Assembly (NCBI RefSeq): GCF_005116645.1
Contig: NZ_SWCM01000006.1
Location: 62,001-126,000 of the forward strand
Direction: 5' to 3'
Source of the DNA: Desulfopila sp. IMCC35006
Lineage (GTDB): Bacteria > Desulfobacterota > Desulfobulbia > Desulfobulbales > Desulfocapsaceae
Length of the DNA: 64,000 nucleotides
The position numbers and the translations under genes are program-made. The notes under the pieces were generated by a model. The model made no database searches. It worked only from the letters and a program-made list of their open reading frames with translations, and had not been told where the DNA came from. Shown here piece after piece: positions 8,811 to 17,872 of the stretch. Position 1 is the first letter of the stretch. Each line of letters starts with the position of its first letter.

Positions 8811-9686
8811 TTATGAAATGATCTTATTGAGGGCATACTCGATAATTCCTTCCGCCCCCTCTTTTTTTAATTTGGGAATAAGATCCCGGACGATGTCTTC
8901 GGAGACAACAGTTTCAACTGAATACCAGTCTTGATTATAGAGACTGGCAACCGTGGGAGCGTTGAGCGATGGCAGGATAGAAACAACGCCATCGAGCTTG
9001 TCGCTGGCAACGTTCATCTTCAGGCCGACAATCCGGGCAGCGTTCAATGCGCCCTGAAGCATCAGCGCTATGTTTTCTATTTTTTCCCTTTTCCATGGAT
9101 CGTCCCAGGCTTTTTTATTGGCGATGAGCTGGGTATTGGACTGCATCAGTTCATGGATAATGCGCAGGCCATGTGCCCGAATAGTACTCTCCGTTTCGGT
9201 AACCTCGACAATGGCGTCAGCAAGACCGGCAACCACTTTTGCCTCGGTTGCGCCCCAGGAAAATTCAATGTTGACATTGATGTTCTTATCGGCAAAAAAA
9301 CGTTTGGTCACATTGACCAGCTCGGTGGAAATTTTCTTGCCTTCAAGGTCCTTAATGGTCTTGATATCCGAATCGCCGGCTACGGCGATAACCCATCTGG
9401 TCGGCCGCCGACTCACCTTGGAATAGACCAGATCACAGACCACGACTATATCGGACTTGTTTTCCATGGTCCAGTCTTTACCGGTGATCCCGGCATCGAG
9501 CAGCCCGTCTTCGACGTATCGAGACATCTCCTGCGGCCGACAAATGGAACAATTCAGATCCGGGTCGTCAATTTCCGGAAAATAGTTTCTGGCAGCCGGC
9601 TTAATAAGCCATCCAGCCTTTTCAAAAAGTTCAATTGTTGCTTTTTCCAGACTGCCTTTCGGCAAGCCCAACTTCAACTGGTCCAT
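8811..9686 (-). CDS. hisG: ATP phosphoribosyltransferase, long form (HisG)
   Basis: First enzyme of histidine synthesis: ATP + PRPP to phosphoribosyl-ATP. At 291 aa it is the long form, with the two-lobed catalytic core ([12 protein letters not shown] at the start, the [13 protein letters not shown] and [12 protein letters not shown] segments) and a C-terminal ACT-like regulatory domain (about 215-291). The long form is feedback-inhibited directly by histidine and does not need HisZ. hisI lies upstream on the same strand, separated by 186 bases. Confidence 0.95.
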   Translation of the reverse strand: MDQLKLGLPKGSLEKATIELFEKAGWLIKPAARNYFPEIDDPDLNCSICRPQEMSRYVEDGLLDAGITGKDWTMENKSDIVVVCDLVYSKVSRRPTRWVIAVAGDSDIKTIKDLEGKKISTELVNVTKRFFADKNINVNIEFSWGATEAKVVAGLADAIVEVTETESTIRAHGLRIIHELMQSNTQLIANKKAWDDPWKREKIENIALMLQGALNAARIVGLKMNVASDKLDGVVSILPSLNAPTVASLYNQDWYSVETVVSEDIVRDLIPKLKKEGAEGIIEYALNKIIS

Positions 9687-9872
9687 ACTCTATCTCCCGC
9701 AACTACTTCATCATTCTATTTGTTATAAAACGCTAATGGTCCCGTAAAAAAAAATCCAGCTGCAAGACGGCTCAGGACAACGCTCTCCAGACGGCCATCA
9801 AAGGTAATACTGGAAACAACGCCGCATAGGAAAACCGCTCTTCGTCTGGAAGTTGTACGACGTCACCAACTC

Positions 9873-10256
9873 TTATTTTTTCCCGTAGACAACCTTCGGA
9901 TCAAACACTTTTTCCGCTGTGGTAACCAGGTCGCCATTCTCGAGCCGCCGGTAAAAACAGGACCTGTGCCCGGTATGACACGCAGCCCCGCCCAGTTGTT
10001 CAACCTTATAGATAACCGTATCGTCGTCACAGTCGACCAGAATCTGATGGATTCGCTGCACGTGACCGGAAGTTTCGCCCTTCAGCCACAATTGGTTTCT
10101 CGAGCGACTCCAATAGTGTGCCTTGCCGGTCTCTAAAGTTTTTTCCCAGGCCATCTGGTTGATATAGGCAAGCATCAGAACTTCGTTGGTTTGATAATCC
10201 TGGACAATTGCCGGCAAAAGTCCATCGGTTGTTTTGGTAAAATTAAGCGATATCAT
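9873..10256 (-). CDS. hisI: phosphoribosyl-AMP cyclohydrolase (HisI)
   Basis: Third step of histidine synthesis, opening the purine ring of phosphoribosyl-AMP. 127 aa, the monofunctional form without the HisE pyrophosphohydrolase domain. Metal ligands are visible: the DCDDD motif for Mg and the Cys set in [12 protein letters not shown] plus the more C-terminal side for Zn; the substrate region [17 protein letters not shown] is typical. Same strand as hisG. Confidence 0.95.
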   Translation of the reverse strand: MISLNFTKTTDGLLPAIVQDYQTNEVLMLAYINQMAWEKTLETGKAHYWSRSRNQLWLKGETSGHVQRIHQILVDCDDDTVIYKVEQLGGAACHTGHRSCFYRRLENGDLVTTAEKVFDPKVVYGKK

Positions 10257-10591
10257 GGTGATTGGTTGGTATTTTTAAAAAGACCTCATCCTACTAAAAA
10301 GATGACTAAGTTAGACGGCTCGGCCTCCTTTGTCAAGCTACACTAACTGTTTTTGCTCTTTTCACCGTATATACTTGCATAAAGTTGGTCATTTCCTATA
10401 GTAGATGACGTTATTTTTCGGTAAATTTTGCTGGCGTCACAAAAAACTCGCCCTTCTTCCTGGTACTCCAGGGACTTGCTCAAGGTGCAGAACATGCTTT
10501 CCCCCGCCATCGTCAAGAATTATTTTACTTTTTCACGATATCATTATTTTAACGTTTTCGTTAGAAATTTATCACAACAAGGAGCTCCAGT
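10257..10591. other. intergenic gap without recognised gene
   Basis: About 335 bases between the divergent hisI and slyD-like genes, AT-rich. It must hold promoters for both, but no site stands out clearly. An 80-codon frame from 10405 has no ribosome binding site and I do not believe it. Confidence 0.5.
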
Positions 10592-11041
10592 ATGACCCAC
10601 CCGCAACAAAAGGACATGGTAACAATCAGCTTCACCGGCAAACTTGACAATGGTGAAGTCTTTATCACAATCGACAGGCAGGAACCACTGCAGACGACAA
10701 TCGGGGACAGCAATCTCCCGCCGACCGTTGAGGAAACGCTGTTGCAGATGCGTGTCGGCGAGACTCGTAAAATCCGCATTCCTCCCGACGAAGGTTTTGG
10801 CCCCAGACAAAAAGAGCTGTTGCAGACTATTAACAGTCAGCAGATGATCGATGCCCTTCAACCGAAACCGGGCATGGTTCTTTCCCTCAAAATTGACCGG
10901 GACGGCGTGGAGGAAAAAGTTCCGGCGACGGTAATCTCGGTTGAAGGTTCAGAGGTTACCGTCGACTACAACCACCCCCTTGCCGGCCACCACCTCACCT
11001 ATGAACTGACACTCCTTGATATTCAGCCAAGTGCCGGCTGA
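10592..11041 (+). CDS. FKBP-type peptidyl-prolyl isomerase, SlyD/FkpB-like
   Basis: 149 aa. FKBP fold with an inserted flap as in SlyD/FkpB: the N-terminal strand MVTISFTGKLDNGEVF, the GETRKIRIPPDEGFG segment, and the terminal DYNHPLAGHHLTYELTLLDI that marks this branch. It acts as a cytoplasmic folding helper. Unlike E. coli SlyD it lacks the His/Cys-rich metal-binding tail. The start is set by AAGGAG eight bases before the ATG. It is followed by a perfect 16-bp hairpin. Confidence 0.9.
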   Translation: MTHPQQKDMVTISFTGKLDNGEVFITIDRQEPLQTTIGDSNLPPTVEETLLQMRVGETRKIRIPPDEGFGPRQKELLQTINSQQMIDALQPKPGMVLSLKIDRDGVEEKVPATVISVEGSEVTVDYNHPLAGHHLTYELTLLDIQPSAG

Positions 11042-11048
11042 TTAGTTC

Positions 11049-11086
11049 AGGTTCGATAACAGGCGGACAAGCCTGTTATCGAACCT
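11049..11086 (+). terminator. perfect 16-bp stem-loop after the slyD-like gene
   Basis: Stem 11049-11064 (AGGTTCGATAACAGGC) pairs without mismatch with 11071-11086 around a 6-base loop. It begins eight bases after the stop codon. There is no T-run after it, so it may stabilise the mRNA end or act with a factor, not as a classic intrinsic terminator. Confidence 0.6.
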
Positions 11087-11276
11087 CCCGCCATCCCTCC
11101 CGTATCTTCCCGTTTTAAAAATATATTTTCCTGCTTTCCGGTTTTTCGGGGAAACTTTTCTTTTCACTTTCGACATTTTTTTTACCTCCCCACCTGTACA
11201 TTACAATGCGGTTATGTATAACCTGAGTTAGTCAATCACATTATCATTTCCCTCCCGGGCAAACGGAAAGAAAGCC

Positions 11277-11401
11277 GGGTACTCAGTTCAGTACTCGCTT
11301 GACGGGTACTCTTTTTAGTACTCGCTTGGCGAGTATACGATCTTTCACGAAATAATTATCTTAGAAAAACACAAGAAAACTATTTCTAAGTCACTAAATG
11401 C
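11277..11401 (+). repeat. tandem-repeat/stem-loop element, cheA-upstream copy (27-base units)
   Basis: Two 27-base direct repeats (11277-11303 and 11304-11330), both GGGTACTC-N5-AGTACTCGCTTG-AC/GC, are followed by TTTCACGAAATAATTATCTT and end in CTATTTCTAAGTCACTAAAT. The last two parts match the terminal stem-loop and end motif of the elements at 39892 and 56208; here the stem is imperfect. The element ends 14 bases before the cheA start. Confidence 0.6.
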
Positions 11402-11414
11402 ACGAGGTATATCT

Positions 11415-14276
11415 ATGGAAATTGAAGACGACGAAATATTGCAGGGATTTATTGAAGAATCATTAGAACATCTCGCCGATATTGAAAATGACCTTCTGAC
11501 AGTCGAGGAAGCTGGTGCAGACATCGATGAAGACCTGGTCAACAAAGTCTTCAGGGCGGCCCACTCAATTAAAGGCGGGGCGGGCTTCATGGGCCTGACG
11601 ACCATCCAGGACCTCTCTCATGCCGCGGAGAACGTCCTCGGCATGATTCGGGCGAAAAAGCTTATCCCCACTCCGGAAATAGTCAACGTTCTGCTGATGG
11701 CCATGGATGCGCTGCAAAGCATGATTGAAGATGTCCAGAACAGCAACGATGTTGATATTTCGTCACACCTCACTCCGCTCAATGCCATAGCCGAAGGAAC
11801 TTTTTCTCAGCCGCCGGCTCAACCGCAGACCGTTCCGCAGCCAGAACCAGAAGAACCATCCATGGAAGAACCGGACCTTTGCCTGGACACAGAAGAGGAA
11901 GCAGCGGATGAGGACGCCATTGCCGAGGAGACGACGGATGCGGAACATCCGGTTGAACCTCCCGTCATCCAACCCATGCCGCCTGTTGATGTGCCTGCCT
12001 CGGTGACGACGGCAACAAAATCGGCCCAGGCCCCGCCAACCAAAACCGAAGCGTCGCTTAGAGTCCATGTCAGTCTGCTTGATTCACTGATGAACCTTGC
12101 CGGAGAACTGGTCCTCAGCAGAAACCAACTGCTGCAGACAATCGGCTCGGACGATCTGCGCAATGCCGAAGCGGTAGGGCAGCGTATCGACCTCATTACT
12201 TCCGAGCTGCAGGAAGCTATCATGCTGACCCGTATGCAGCCGATCGGCAACGTCTTTAACAAGTTTCCCCGAGTCGTCAGGGACCTCTCTAAAAAACTGG
12301 GTAAGACAATCGATCTTACCATCGTCGGTAAAGACGTTGAACTGGATAAAACTATCATTGAGGCGATAAACGACCCGCTGACGCATCTCGTGCGCAATTC
12401 AGTCGATCATGGCATAGAGCTGCCCAGTGAAAGAAGACAGCGGGGGAAGACCGAAACCGGCCTGGTCATCCTCAAAGCCTATCATGAGGCGGGCCAGGTC
12501 GTCATTGAGATCAGCGACGACGGCAAAGGCCTCGACGGTGACGCACTTGCCGCCAGTGCCGTTAACAAAGGACTGCTCACCAGCGAACAGGCCCAGGTCA
12601 TGTCCGACAAGGAGAAAGTCAATCTTATCTTTCTGCCCGGATTTTCAACCGCCAAAGAAGTAACGGATGTCTCAGGCCGCGGCGTCGGCATGGATGTGGT
12701 CAAGACCAATCTCGACCAGCTCGGCGGCAATGTCGATATTATCTCCGAAAAAGGTTCCGGCACGACAATTTCGATTAAGCTGCCGCTGACCTTAGCCATC
12801 ATTCCTTGTCAGATTATCGAGACAGCCGGGGAACGTTATGCCATCCCCCAGGTAAATCTTGAGGAGTTGCTCCGTATCCCTGCTGCCCAGGTTAAGGAAC
12901 GGATCGAAAAAGTCGGCGATGCCGAAGTCGTGCGGTTGCGCGGAGTTCTGCTCCCTCTCATTCGGCTGGCCGACGTCATCGGCATTGAGCGGACATATTA
13001 CGACCCGGTTACCGACGAAATGCTTCCCGATAGAAGAGAAAAAGTGTCTGACCGACGGGGGAAAAACTCCCCTCTCTTCCATAATCGTGACGGTTCACCC
13101 AAAGAAGTTGCGGACAAGCAATTTGAGCACCCCCGATCCATAATCGACCGCAGAGCCTCCGCCGCCAGTGCCCTTAACATTGTCGTGGTGTCCACCGGAT
13201 CGATGAAGTACGGCCTGATTGTCGACCGCCTGCAGGACTCGGAAGAAATCGTCATCAAACCTTTGGGCCGACATCTGCAACAGTGCAAAGGCTACGCCGG
13301 GGCAACGATTATGGGTGATGGCCGTATCGCGCTCATCCTCGATGTCAGCAATCTGGCCCGGATGGCGCACCTTACTTCGGTTGACGGCTCCGATAGAGCC
13401 TCGGAAGTAAAAAAAGCTGCCGAGGCCGCAATTAAGGCCATAAAAGACAAACAATCATTGCTTATCTTTAAAAGTTCCGAGCAAGAACATTTCGCCGTTC
13501 CGCTCAATCAGGTGGAACGCATTGAAAAGATTAAACGATCCGATATCGAACAACTTGGCGGCAAAAGAGTGATGAAATACCGGGGAGGCAGTCTCAGCCT
13601 CATCTGCGTCGATGATCTGGCCATGGTGCAGCCGCTAGCCGATCATGACAGTCTGCTGGTGATTGTCTTTAACATTGCCAAACGCTCGGTCGGCCTGCTG
13701 GCCATAGGCCCTATCGACGCACTGGAAGTGAGTGCCGATATTGACGGCACGACCCTGAGCCAACCGGGCATAATGGGATCGATTATTATCGACAACCAAA
13801 CAACAATGCTGGTCAATGTTTTTGAAATGACGCAGACCCTTTTCCCGCAGTGGTTCACCGAACAGAAAAAGCCGGAACTCCTGGACGCAGAGGAAGGAGA
13901 ACTCCCGACTATCCTCATTGCCGAAGATTCCAAATTTTTCCGGAATCAGGTGAAAGGCTACATGACCGAAGTTGGCTACAATGTTATTGAGGCGGAGGAT
14001 GGTGTGGAAGGCTGGACCAAATTAATGGAACATGGGGATGAAATTTCCATGCTGGTTACCGACATTGAGATGCCGAACATGAACGGTTTTGAACTGACCA
14101 AGAAAATTCGCAGCGATAAACAATACGCCAAACTGCCGATTATCGCCCTTACCACTCTCGCTTCGGCGGAGGATATTGCCAAAGGCAAAGCGGTCGGGGT
14201 TGACGAATATCACATCAAGCTCGATAAAGAACGGCTCATGGCATCCGTCCACGATTACATAAAAAGAACACACTGA
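11415..14276 (+). CDS. cheA: hybrid chemotaxis histidine kinase CheA with C-terminal receiver
   Basis: 953 aa, much longer than a plain CheA (about 650). Order: Hpt with phospho-acceptor H50 (AAHSIKGGAGF); a Pro/Glu-rich linker; dimerisation helix from about 215; HATPase about 280-440 (N-box LVRNSVDHGIE, DDGKGLD); a CheW-like P5 domain from about 448 with a charged insertion near 535-585; a second CheW-like domain about 676-812; and a receiver about 832-953 with D883 (VTDIEMPNMNGFEL). It phosphorylates CheY and CheB under control of chemoreceptors. First gene of cheA-cheW-cheB-cheR; GAGG precedes the ATG. The extra CheW and receiver domains suggest a phosphate sink or adaptation input. Confidence 0.93.
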   Translation: MEIEDDEILQGFIEESLEHLADIENDLLTVEEAGADIDEDLVNKVFRAAHSIKGGAGFMGLTTIQDLSHAAENVLGMIRAKKLIPTPEIVNVLLMAMDALQSMIEDVQNSNDVDISSHLTPLNAIAEGTFSQPPAQPQTVPQPEPEEPSMEEPDLCLDTEEEAADEDAIAEETTDAEHPVEPPVIQPMPPVDVPASVTTATKSAQAPPTKTEASLRVHVSLLDSLMNLAGELVLSRNQLLQTIGSDDLRNAEAVGQRIDLITSELQEAIMLTRMQPIGNVFNKFPRVVRDLSKKLGKTIDLTIVGKDVELDKTIIEAINDPLTHLVRNSVDHGIELPSERRQRGKTETGLVILKAYHEAGQVVIEISDDGKGLDGDALAASAVNKGLLTSEQAQVMSDKEKVNLIFLPGFSTAKEVTDVSGRGVGMDVVKTNLDQLGGNVDIISEKGSGTTISIKLPLTLAIIPCQIIETAGERYAIPQVNLEELLRIPAAQVKERIEKVGDAEVVRLRGVLLPLIRLADVIGIERTYYDPVTDEMLPDRREKVSDRRGKNSPLFHNRDGSPKEVADKQFEHPRSIIDRRASAASALNIVVVSTGSMKYGLIVDRLQDSEEIVIKPLGRHLQQCKGYAGATIMGDGRIALILDVSNLARMAHLTSVDGSDRASEVKKAAEAAIKAIKDKQSLLIFKSSEQEHFAVPLNQVERIEKIKRSDIEQLGGKRVMKYRGGSLSLICVDDLAMVQPLADHDSLLVIVFNIAKRSVGLLAIGPIDALEVSADIDGTTLSQPGIMGSIIIDNQTTMLVNVFEMTQTLFPQWFTEQKKPELLDAEEGELPTILIAEDSKFFRNQVKGYMTEVGYNVIEAEDGVEGWTKLMEHGDEISMLVTDIEMPNMNGFELTKKIRSDKQYAKLPIIALTTLASAEDIAKGKAVGVDEYHIKLDKERLMASVHDYIKRTH

Positions 14277-14292
14277 GACAAGGATATTTGAT

Positions 14293-14751
14293 ATGACAGA
14301 GATGAAGGCAACAACGGCCAGCAAAAAAATTGTCGAGCTGGCAACTTTTTATATCGGCGATGCCCTGTGCGGCATGGATATACTGAAGATCCAGGAAATC
14401 AACAAACTCATGCAGATGACCAAGGTACCACAGGCCCCTGAATATGTGGTCGGCATACTCAATCTACGCGGCCAGATTGTCACCATTATTGATCTGGGTC
14501 GTAAACTGGGACTCGGCAAAACCGACATCAGTCAGGACCCACGAAATATCATTGTTAATTCAGCAGGCGGTCATGTCGGCCTGCTGGTGCGAAAGATCAG
14601 TGATGTTGTCTCTGCCGACATGGAAAAAAAAGAATCGGCCCCGGCTAATATGCGCGGCATTCAGGGGGATTATTTCAATGGGGTTTATAAAACCGACACT
14701 AATCTTATTGGTATTTTGAATGTTGACAAAGTTCTCAGCATAGAGGATTGA
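14293..14751 (+). CDS. cheW: chemotaxis coupling protein CheW
   Basis: 152 aa, one CheW domain and nothing else; it couples chemoreceptors to CheA at the membrane. The conserved core VVGILNLRGQIVTIIDL is visible near residues 51-68. Located 16 bases after cheA and ending just before cheB, so it belongs to the same transcript. No receptor gene is in the window. Confidence 0.93.
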   Translation: MTEMKATTASKKIVELATFYIGDALCGMDILKIQEINKLMQMTKVPQAPEYVVGILNLRGQIVTIIDLGRKLGLGKTDISQDPRNIIVNSAGGHVGLLVRKISDVVSADMEKKESAPANMRGIQGDYFNGVYKTDTNLIGILNVDKVLSIED

Positions 14752-14759
14752 GTGATACA

Positions 14760-15881
14760 ATGATCGGCCAAAAAAATCTGCGTGTCCTGGTTGTCGACGA
14801 TACCATCGTCTACCGCAAGGCAATTTCCGACATTATTGAGGAAATACCCGGTGTTGAACTGGCGGGTGTTGCCCATAACGGCAAAATAGCCCTGGCAAAA
14901 ATTGCCACCCTCAAACCGGATATCCTGACACTGGATATTGAGATGCCGCAAATGAACGGCATTGAGGTTTTAGCGGAAATACAAAAGAATAACCTCGGAG
15001 TCGGTGCTATCATGGTTTCCACCTTGACCGATGAGGGCAGTAACATGACCATGCGGGCTCTGGAGCTGGGTGCCTTTGATTTTATCCTTAAACCCCAGAA
15101 CAGTAAAAACCAGCTTGAAGGGAAGAGAGAAATCAGAGCAGCTCTCGAACCAATACTGAAGGCTTTTTCCCGGTCCAGGTTTGGCTCTTCGCTGTTGCAG
15201 CGCTCAGGTCGAATCGGTCCTTCCGCTGTACCGATCAAGCCGGTGCCAGGCCGCCTGCCTGCACGTAGCGCTTCGCCCGTGAAACCGGCAGTTGCGCGAA
15301 AGGGCAAGTCGGAGATCGTCACCGTCGGAATATCCACCGGCGGCCCTAACGCCTTGAACCAGATGCTGCCGAGACTCCCTGGCGATCTCGGCGTACCGGT
15401 TTTGATCGTCCAGCACATGCCGCCGGTCTTCACCAAATCGCTTGCAGCAAGTCTTGATAAAAAATGTCAACTGCATGTCAAGGAAGCAGAAAACGGGGAA
15501 AGCATTATGCCCAATATCGTCTATATCGCCCCCGGCGGCAAACAGATGAAATTGGTTGCCAGCACCGATGGACTGCATAGAAAAATCAAAATCACCGACG
15601 ATCCACCCGAAAATTCCTGCAAGCCTTCCGTCGATTATCTGTTCCGGTCCATCGCGGATTACTATGTCGGCCGAACGACTGCCGTCATCATGACCGGCAT
15701 GGGTTCCGACGGCACCAGCGGGCTGGGAGTATTGAAAGACAAAGGAGCATACACCATCGGCCAGGACGAATCGTCCTGCATCGTTTACGGGATGCCCAAG
15801 GCACCAGCGGAGCTCGGTTATCTTGACACTGTTGTTCCACTCGGCAAAATCGCTGACGAAATAATCAAGAGTGTCAAATAA
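14760..15881 (+). CDS. cheB: chemotaxis protein-glutamate methylesterase CheB
   Basis: 373 aa from ATG 14760 (an in-frame TTG at 14748 overlaps the cheW stop and is less likely). N-terminal receiver (VLVVDDTIVYRK, phospho-acceptor D in ILTLDIEMPQMNG), a linker rich in Pro/Arg at about 145-180, and the methylesterase domain with catalytic Ser in GISTGGPNAL, His in VQHMPP and Asp in MTGMGSDG. It removes methyl groups from, and deamidates, receptors during adaptation. cheR starts one base after its stop. Confidence 0.93.
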   Translation: MIGQKNLRVLVVDDTIVYRKAISDIIEEIPGVELAGVAHNGKIALAKIATLKPDILTLDIEMPQMNGIEVLAEIQKNNLGVGAIMVSTLTDEGSNMTMRALELGAFDFILKPQNSKNQLEGKREIRAALEPILKAFSRSRFGSSLLQRSGRIGPSAVPIKPVPGRLPARSASPVKPAVARKGKSEIVTVGISTGGPNALNQMLPRLPGDLGVPVLIVQHMPPVFTKSLAASLDKKCQLHVKEAENGESIMPNIVYIAPGGKQMKLVASTDGLHRKIKITDDPPENSCKPSVDYLFRSIADYYVGRTTAVIMTGMGSDGTSGLGVLKDKGAYTIGQDESSCIVYGMPKAPAELGYLDTVVPLGKIADEIIKSVK

Positions 15882-15882
15882 G

Positions 15883-16716
15883 ATGATCAAGATCACACCA
15901 ACAGAGCTGACCCTCATCTCACAATATATTCAGGCTATTACCGGGATATATCTTGATCAGAGCAAATCGTATCTGTTTGAAACCCGCCTCAGCTCGATCG
16001 CCGAAGCCTACGGTTGCAAATCATACCAGGAGCTGCACAACAAAGCCAGGCAGGAACCATCAAAAAATATCGAAAAAGAAATCATCGATGCGATCACCAC
16101 CAATGAAACACTGTTCTTTCGCGATAAGGGGCCCTTTGAACTGCTGCAACACAAGATCCTGCCGGAGGTAATCGACGCCCGCTTCAGCCAATCGGCCCTG
16201 AAACCGAGGATCAAAATCTGGAGCGCCGCCTCATCAACAGGGCAGGAACTCTATTCAATTGCCATAGTAATCAAAGAATTGCTGAAGGATTCATCCAATT
16301 ACCTCTTTACCCTGCTGGGCACCGATATCTCAGATGCCGCCGTTGCTCAGGCCAGCTATGGAACATACAACCGGTTTGAAATCGAACGCGGGCTGGATAA
16401 TAAATTCCTGCAGAAATATTTCACCCTTTTGAATGATTCATGGAAAATCAAAGATGAAATCAGGGCGATGGTCAACTTCAAAAAAATCAATCTGCTGCAG
16501 CCGCTGACAAGTCTCGGCAAATTCGATATAATTTTTTGTAGAAACGTGGCTATCTACTTCACCCTGGAGGATCGCAAAAAACTTTTCAATAGACTGGCGG
16601 ACAACCTTGCCGATGATGGATATCTCATCATTGGTTCTACGGAATCTCTAACCGGCGTCTGCCCGAGGTTCGTGCCCAAACGCCATCTGAGATCAATTTT
16701 CTATCAAAAGAAATAG
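15883..16716 (+). CDS. cheR: chemotaxis protein methyltransferase CheR
   Basis: 277 aa. N-terminal all-alpha domain (ITGIYLDQSKSYLFETRL) and a C-terminal SAM-dependent methyltransferase with the IWSAASSTGQELYSIA SAM loop and FDIIFCRNVAIYF. It methylates receptor glutamates, opposing CheB. The ATG at 15883 follows the cheB stop directly; a GTG at 15871 inside cheB would add four residues. Last gene of the che operon. Confidence 0.93.
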   Translation: MIKITPTELTLISQYIQAITGIYLDQSKSYLFETRLSSIAEAYGCKSYQELHNKARQEPSKNIEKEIIDAITTNETLFFRDKGPFELLQHKILPEVIDARFSQSALKPRIKIWSAASSTGQELYSIAIVIKELLKDSSNYLFTLLGTDISDAAVAQASYGTYNRFEIERGLDNKFLQKYFTLLNDSWKIKDEIRAMVNFKKINLLQPLTSLGKFDIIFCRNVAIYFTLEDRKKLFNRLADNLADDGYLIIGSTESLTGVCPRFVPKRHLRSIFYQKK

Positions 16717-16777
16717 CAGCGGCACCACGCCGAAGACCGGCAACGCCCGGCTACCGACGACGCTCCGAACATCAGGC

Positions 16778-17266
16778 TCAATGGTGCCGTCGCTCCCGCC
16801 ACTGCCACGGAGGAATTGGCCGAGCAGCACTCCACAAACCTTTTCTGTTCGCCTTTGCCGAAGCCTCAAGCTGCTGCCAGGAACGGCAGATTTTTTTACG
16901 GCAATACTGTGGATACACCCAGGCGAGACCGGCGTTGACCAGTTCACTGTTCAACGTCCGGTCATTGTATTCGACGACGGCTACCAGCCGTTGGTAAGAA
17001 TCATAATATACCGGACGAACCAGTATTCTTTTTCCGAAAACTTTTCTTTTTACCAGTTTTTTTGCTTTACCGGCAAAAGGCTGATTATATTCGGGGCTGT
17101 CTATCCCGTAAAGCCGAATCTCAATGGTTCTTTTCCCGGAAACAATCAGCAGCGAATCGCCATCAATGATTTTTTTAACCGAGCCCCAAAAGGGTTCACC
17201 GGCAAAGGCGGGACAAGCAGAGACCGCCAGCAGGACGGCTACGATTACGCCTGTTTTTCTCATCAT
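16778..17266 (-). CDS. secreted thermonuclease-like (SNase/TNase) protein
   Basis: 162 aa from ATG 17266. A signal peptide (MMRKTGVIVAVLLAVSACPAFA) of about 22 residues is followed by a staphylococcal-nuclease-like fold: DGDSLLIV with the metal-binding Asp, IRLYGIDSPE with the catalytic Arg and Asp, and LVNAGLAWVYPQYC. It probably cleaves nucleic acids in the periplasm or outside. An in-frame ATG at 17305 adds 13 residues before the signal peptide and is not favoured. Single gene, convergent with cheR; not related to chemotaxis. Confidence 0.85.
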   Translation of the reverse strand: MMRKTGVIVAVLLAVSACPAFAGEPFWGSVKKIIDGDSLLIVSGKRTIEIRLYGIDSPEYNQPFAGKAKKLVKRKVFGKRILVRPVYYDSYQRLVAVVEYNDRTLNSELVNAGLAWVYPQYCRKKICRSWQQLEASAKANRKGLWSAARPIPPWQWRERRHH

Positions 17267-17279
17267 GAACCTGAAACCT

Positions 17280-17333
17280 GGTATTATTCTTGTAATCTGG
17301 TACATTCACCGCAATACGAGCAAGTCTCACCAT
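17280..17333 (-). pseudogene. possible 5' remnant of a REP-associated (RAYT/IS200-like) transposase gene
   Basis: On the minus strand an ATG at 17333 with an ideal GGGAGG site opens a frame beginning MVRLARIAV. This is the usual beginning of REP-associated tyrosine transposases; after about nine codons the resemblance is lost and no catalytic HUH or Tyr region follows. It lies between the nuclease gene and a degenerate repeat element. The match is short, so this is tentative. Confidence 0.25.
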
Positions 17334-17379
17334 AGCGAAATCCTCCCTATAGGAAAAGCGATATTGATATTTTCTGTTG

Positions 17380-17465
17380 TTTAGTGACTTCAAACTAATT
17401 TTCTTATGGTTTTTCCAAACAATTCGTCCATGAAGAAGCGAACACCCCCCTTGAGGGTACTAAAC
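17380..17465 (-). repeat. degenerate copy of the tandem-repeat/stem-loop element
   Basis: TTTAGTGACTTCAAACTAAT followed by AATTCGTCCATGAAGAAGCG and CCCCCTTGAGGGTACTAAAC. The order and wording match the element at 39892-40085 (TTTAGTGAATTAGAAATAAA, TTCGTGAATGAACTT, CCCCTCTAGGGGGTACAAAA), read in the same direction but more decayed. Confidence 0.4.
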
Positions 17466-17872
17466 AGCGTCCCGCAATACGGACAAACCTGCCAAGAAAT
17501 CAATACCACTCTTGTTCAACAGGAGATACCAGCTAGAAAACACTATTGTTTTTTCTCCTTTTGATATGATATGCTTCAACTGGTGGGAACACATGTCAGG
17601 CGAAGGAGGCGACCATGTCCAAGGCTCAACCGATAGACTGACTCCCCCTTCAAGCCAGCTGATACCAGGAAAACGGATGCGAGGGTATCATCTTTTCTGA
17701 GATAAGATATCCTGCAACCAACAAAGACATTTGATAGATGTGGCCGAAGACATATAATTACAGCCGGAGCTTTGCTATGCACACGTATCTCCGACAAGTA
17801 CATGGCAAGAACAACAAAGCGCCAGAAACGAACTGCCAGTGATGGACAGACTCTAGTTAAGCAGAAACACAT
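17466..17872. other. intergenic gap without recognised gene
   Basis: About 400 bases before the cyclic-nucleotide-binding gene. A 62-codon plus-strand frame (17512-17700) and a 98-codon minus-strand frame (17576-17872) overlap here, but neither has a good ribosome binding site or protein-like composition. No riboswitch core was recognised. Confidence 0.4.

Noticed and set aside
17512-17872. Possible gene or riboswitch in the gap before the cyclic-nucleotide-binding gene
   Set aside because: Short frames lack ribosome sites; I could not match the c-di-GMP (GEMM) riboswitch core or any other known one.
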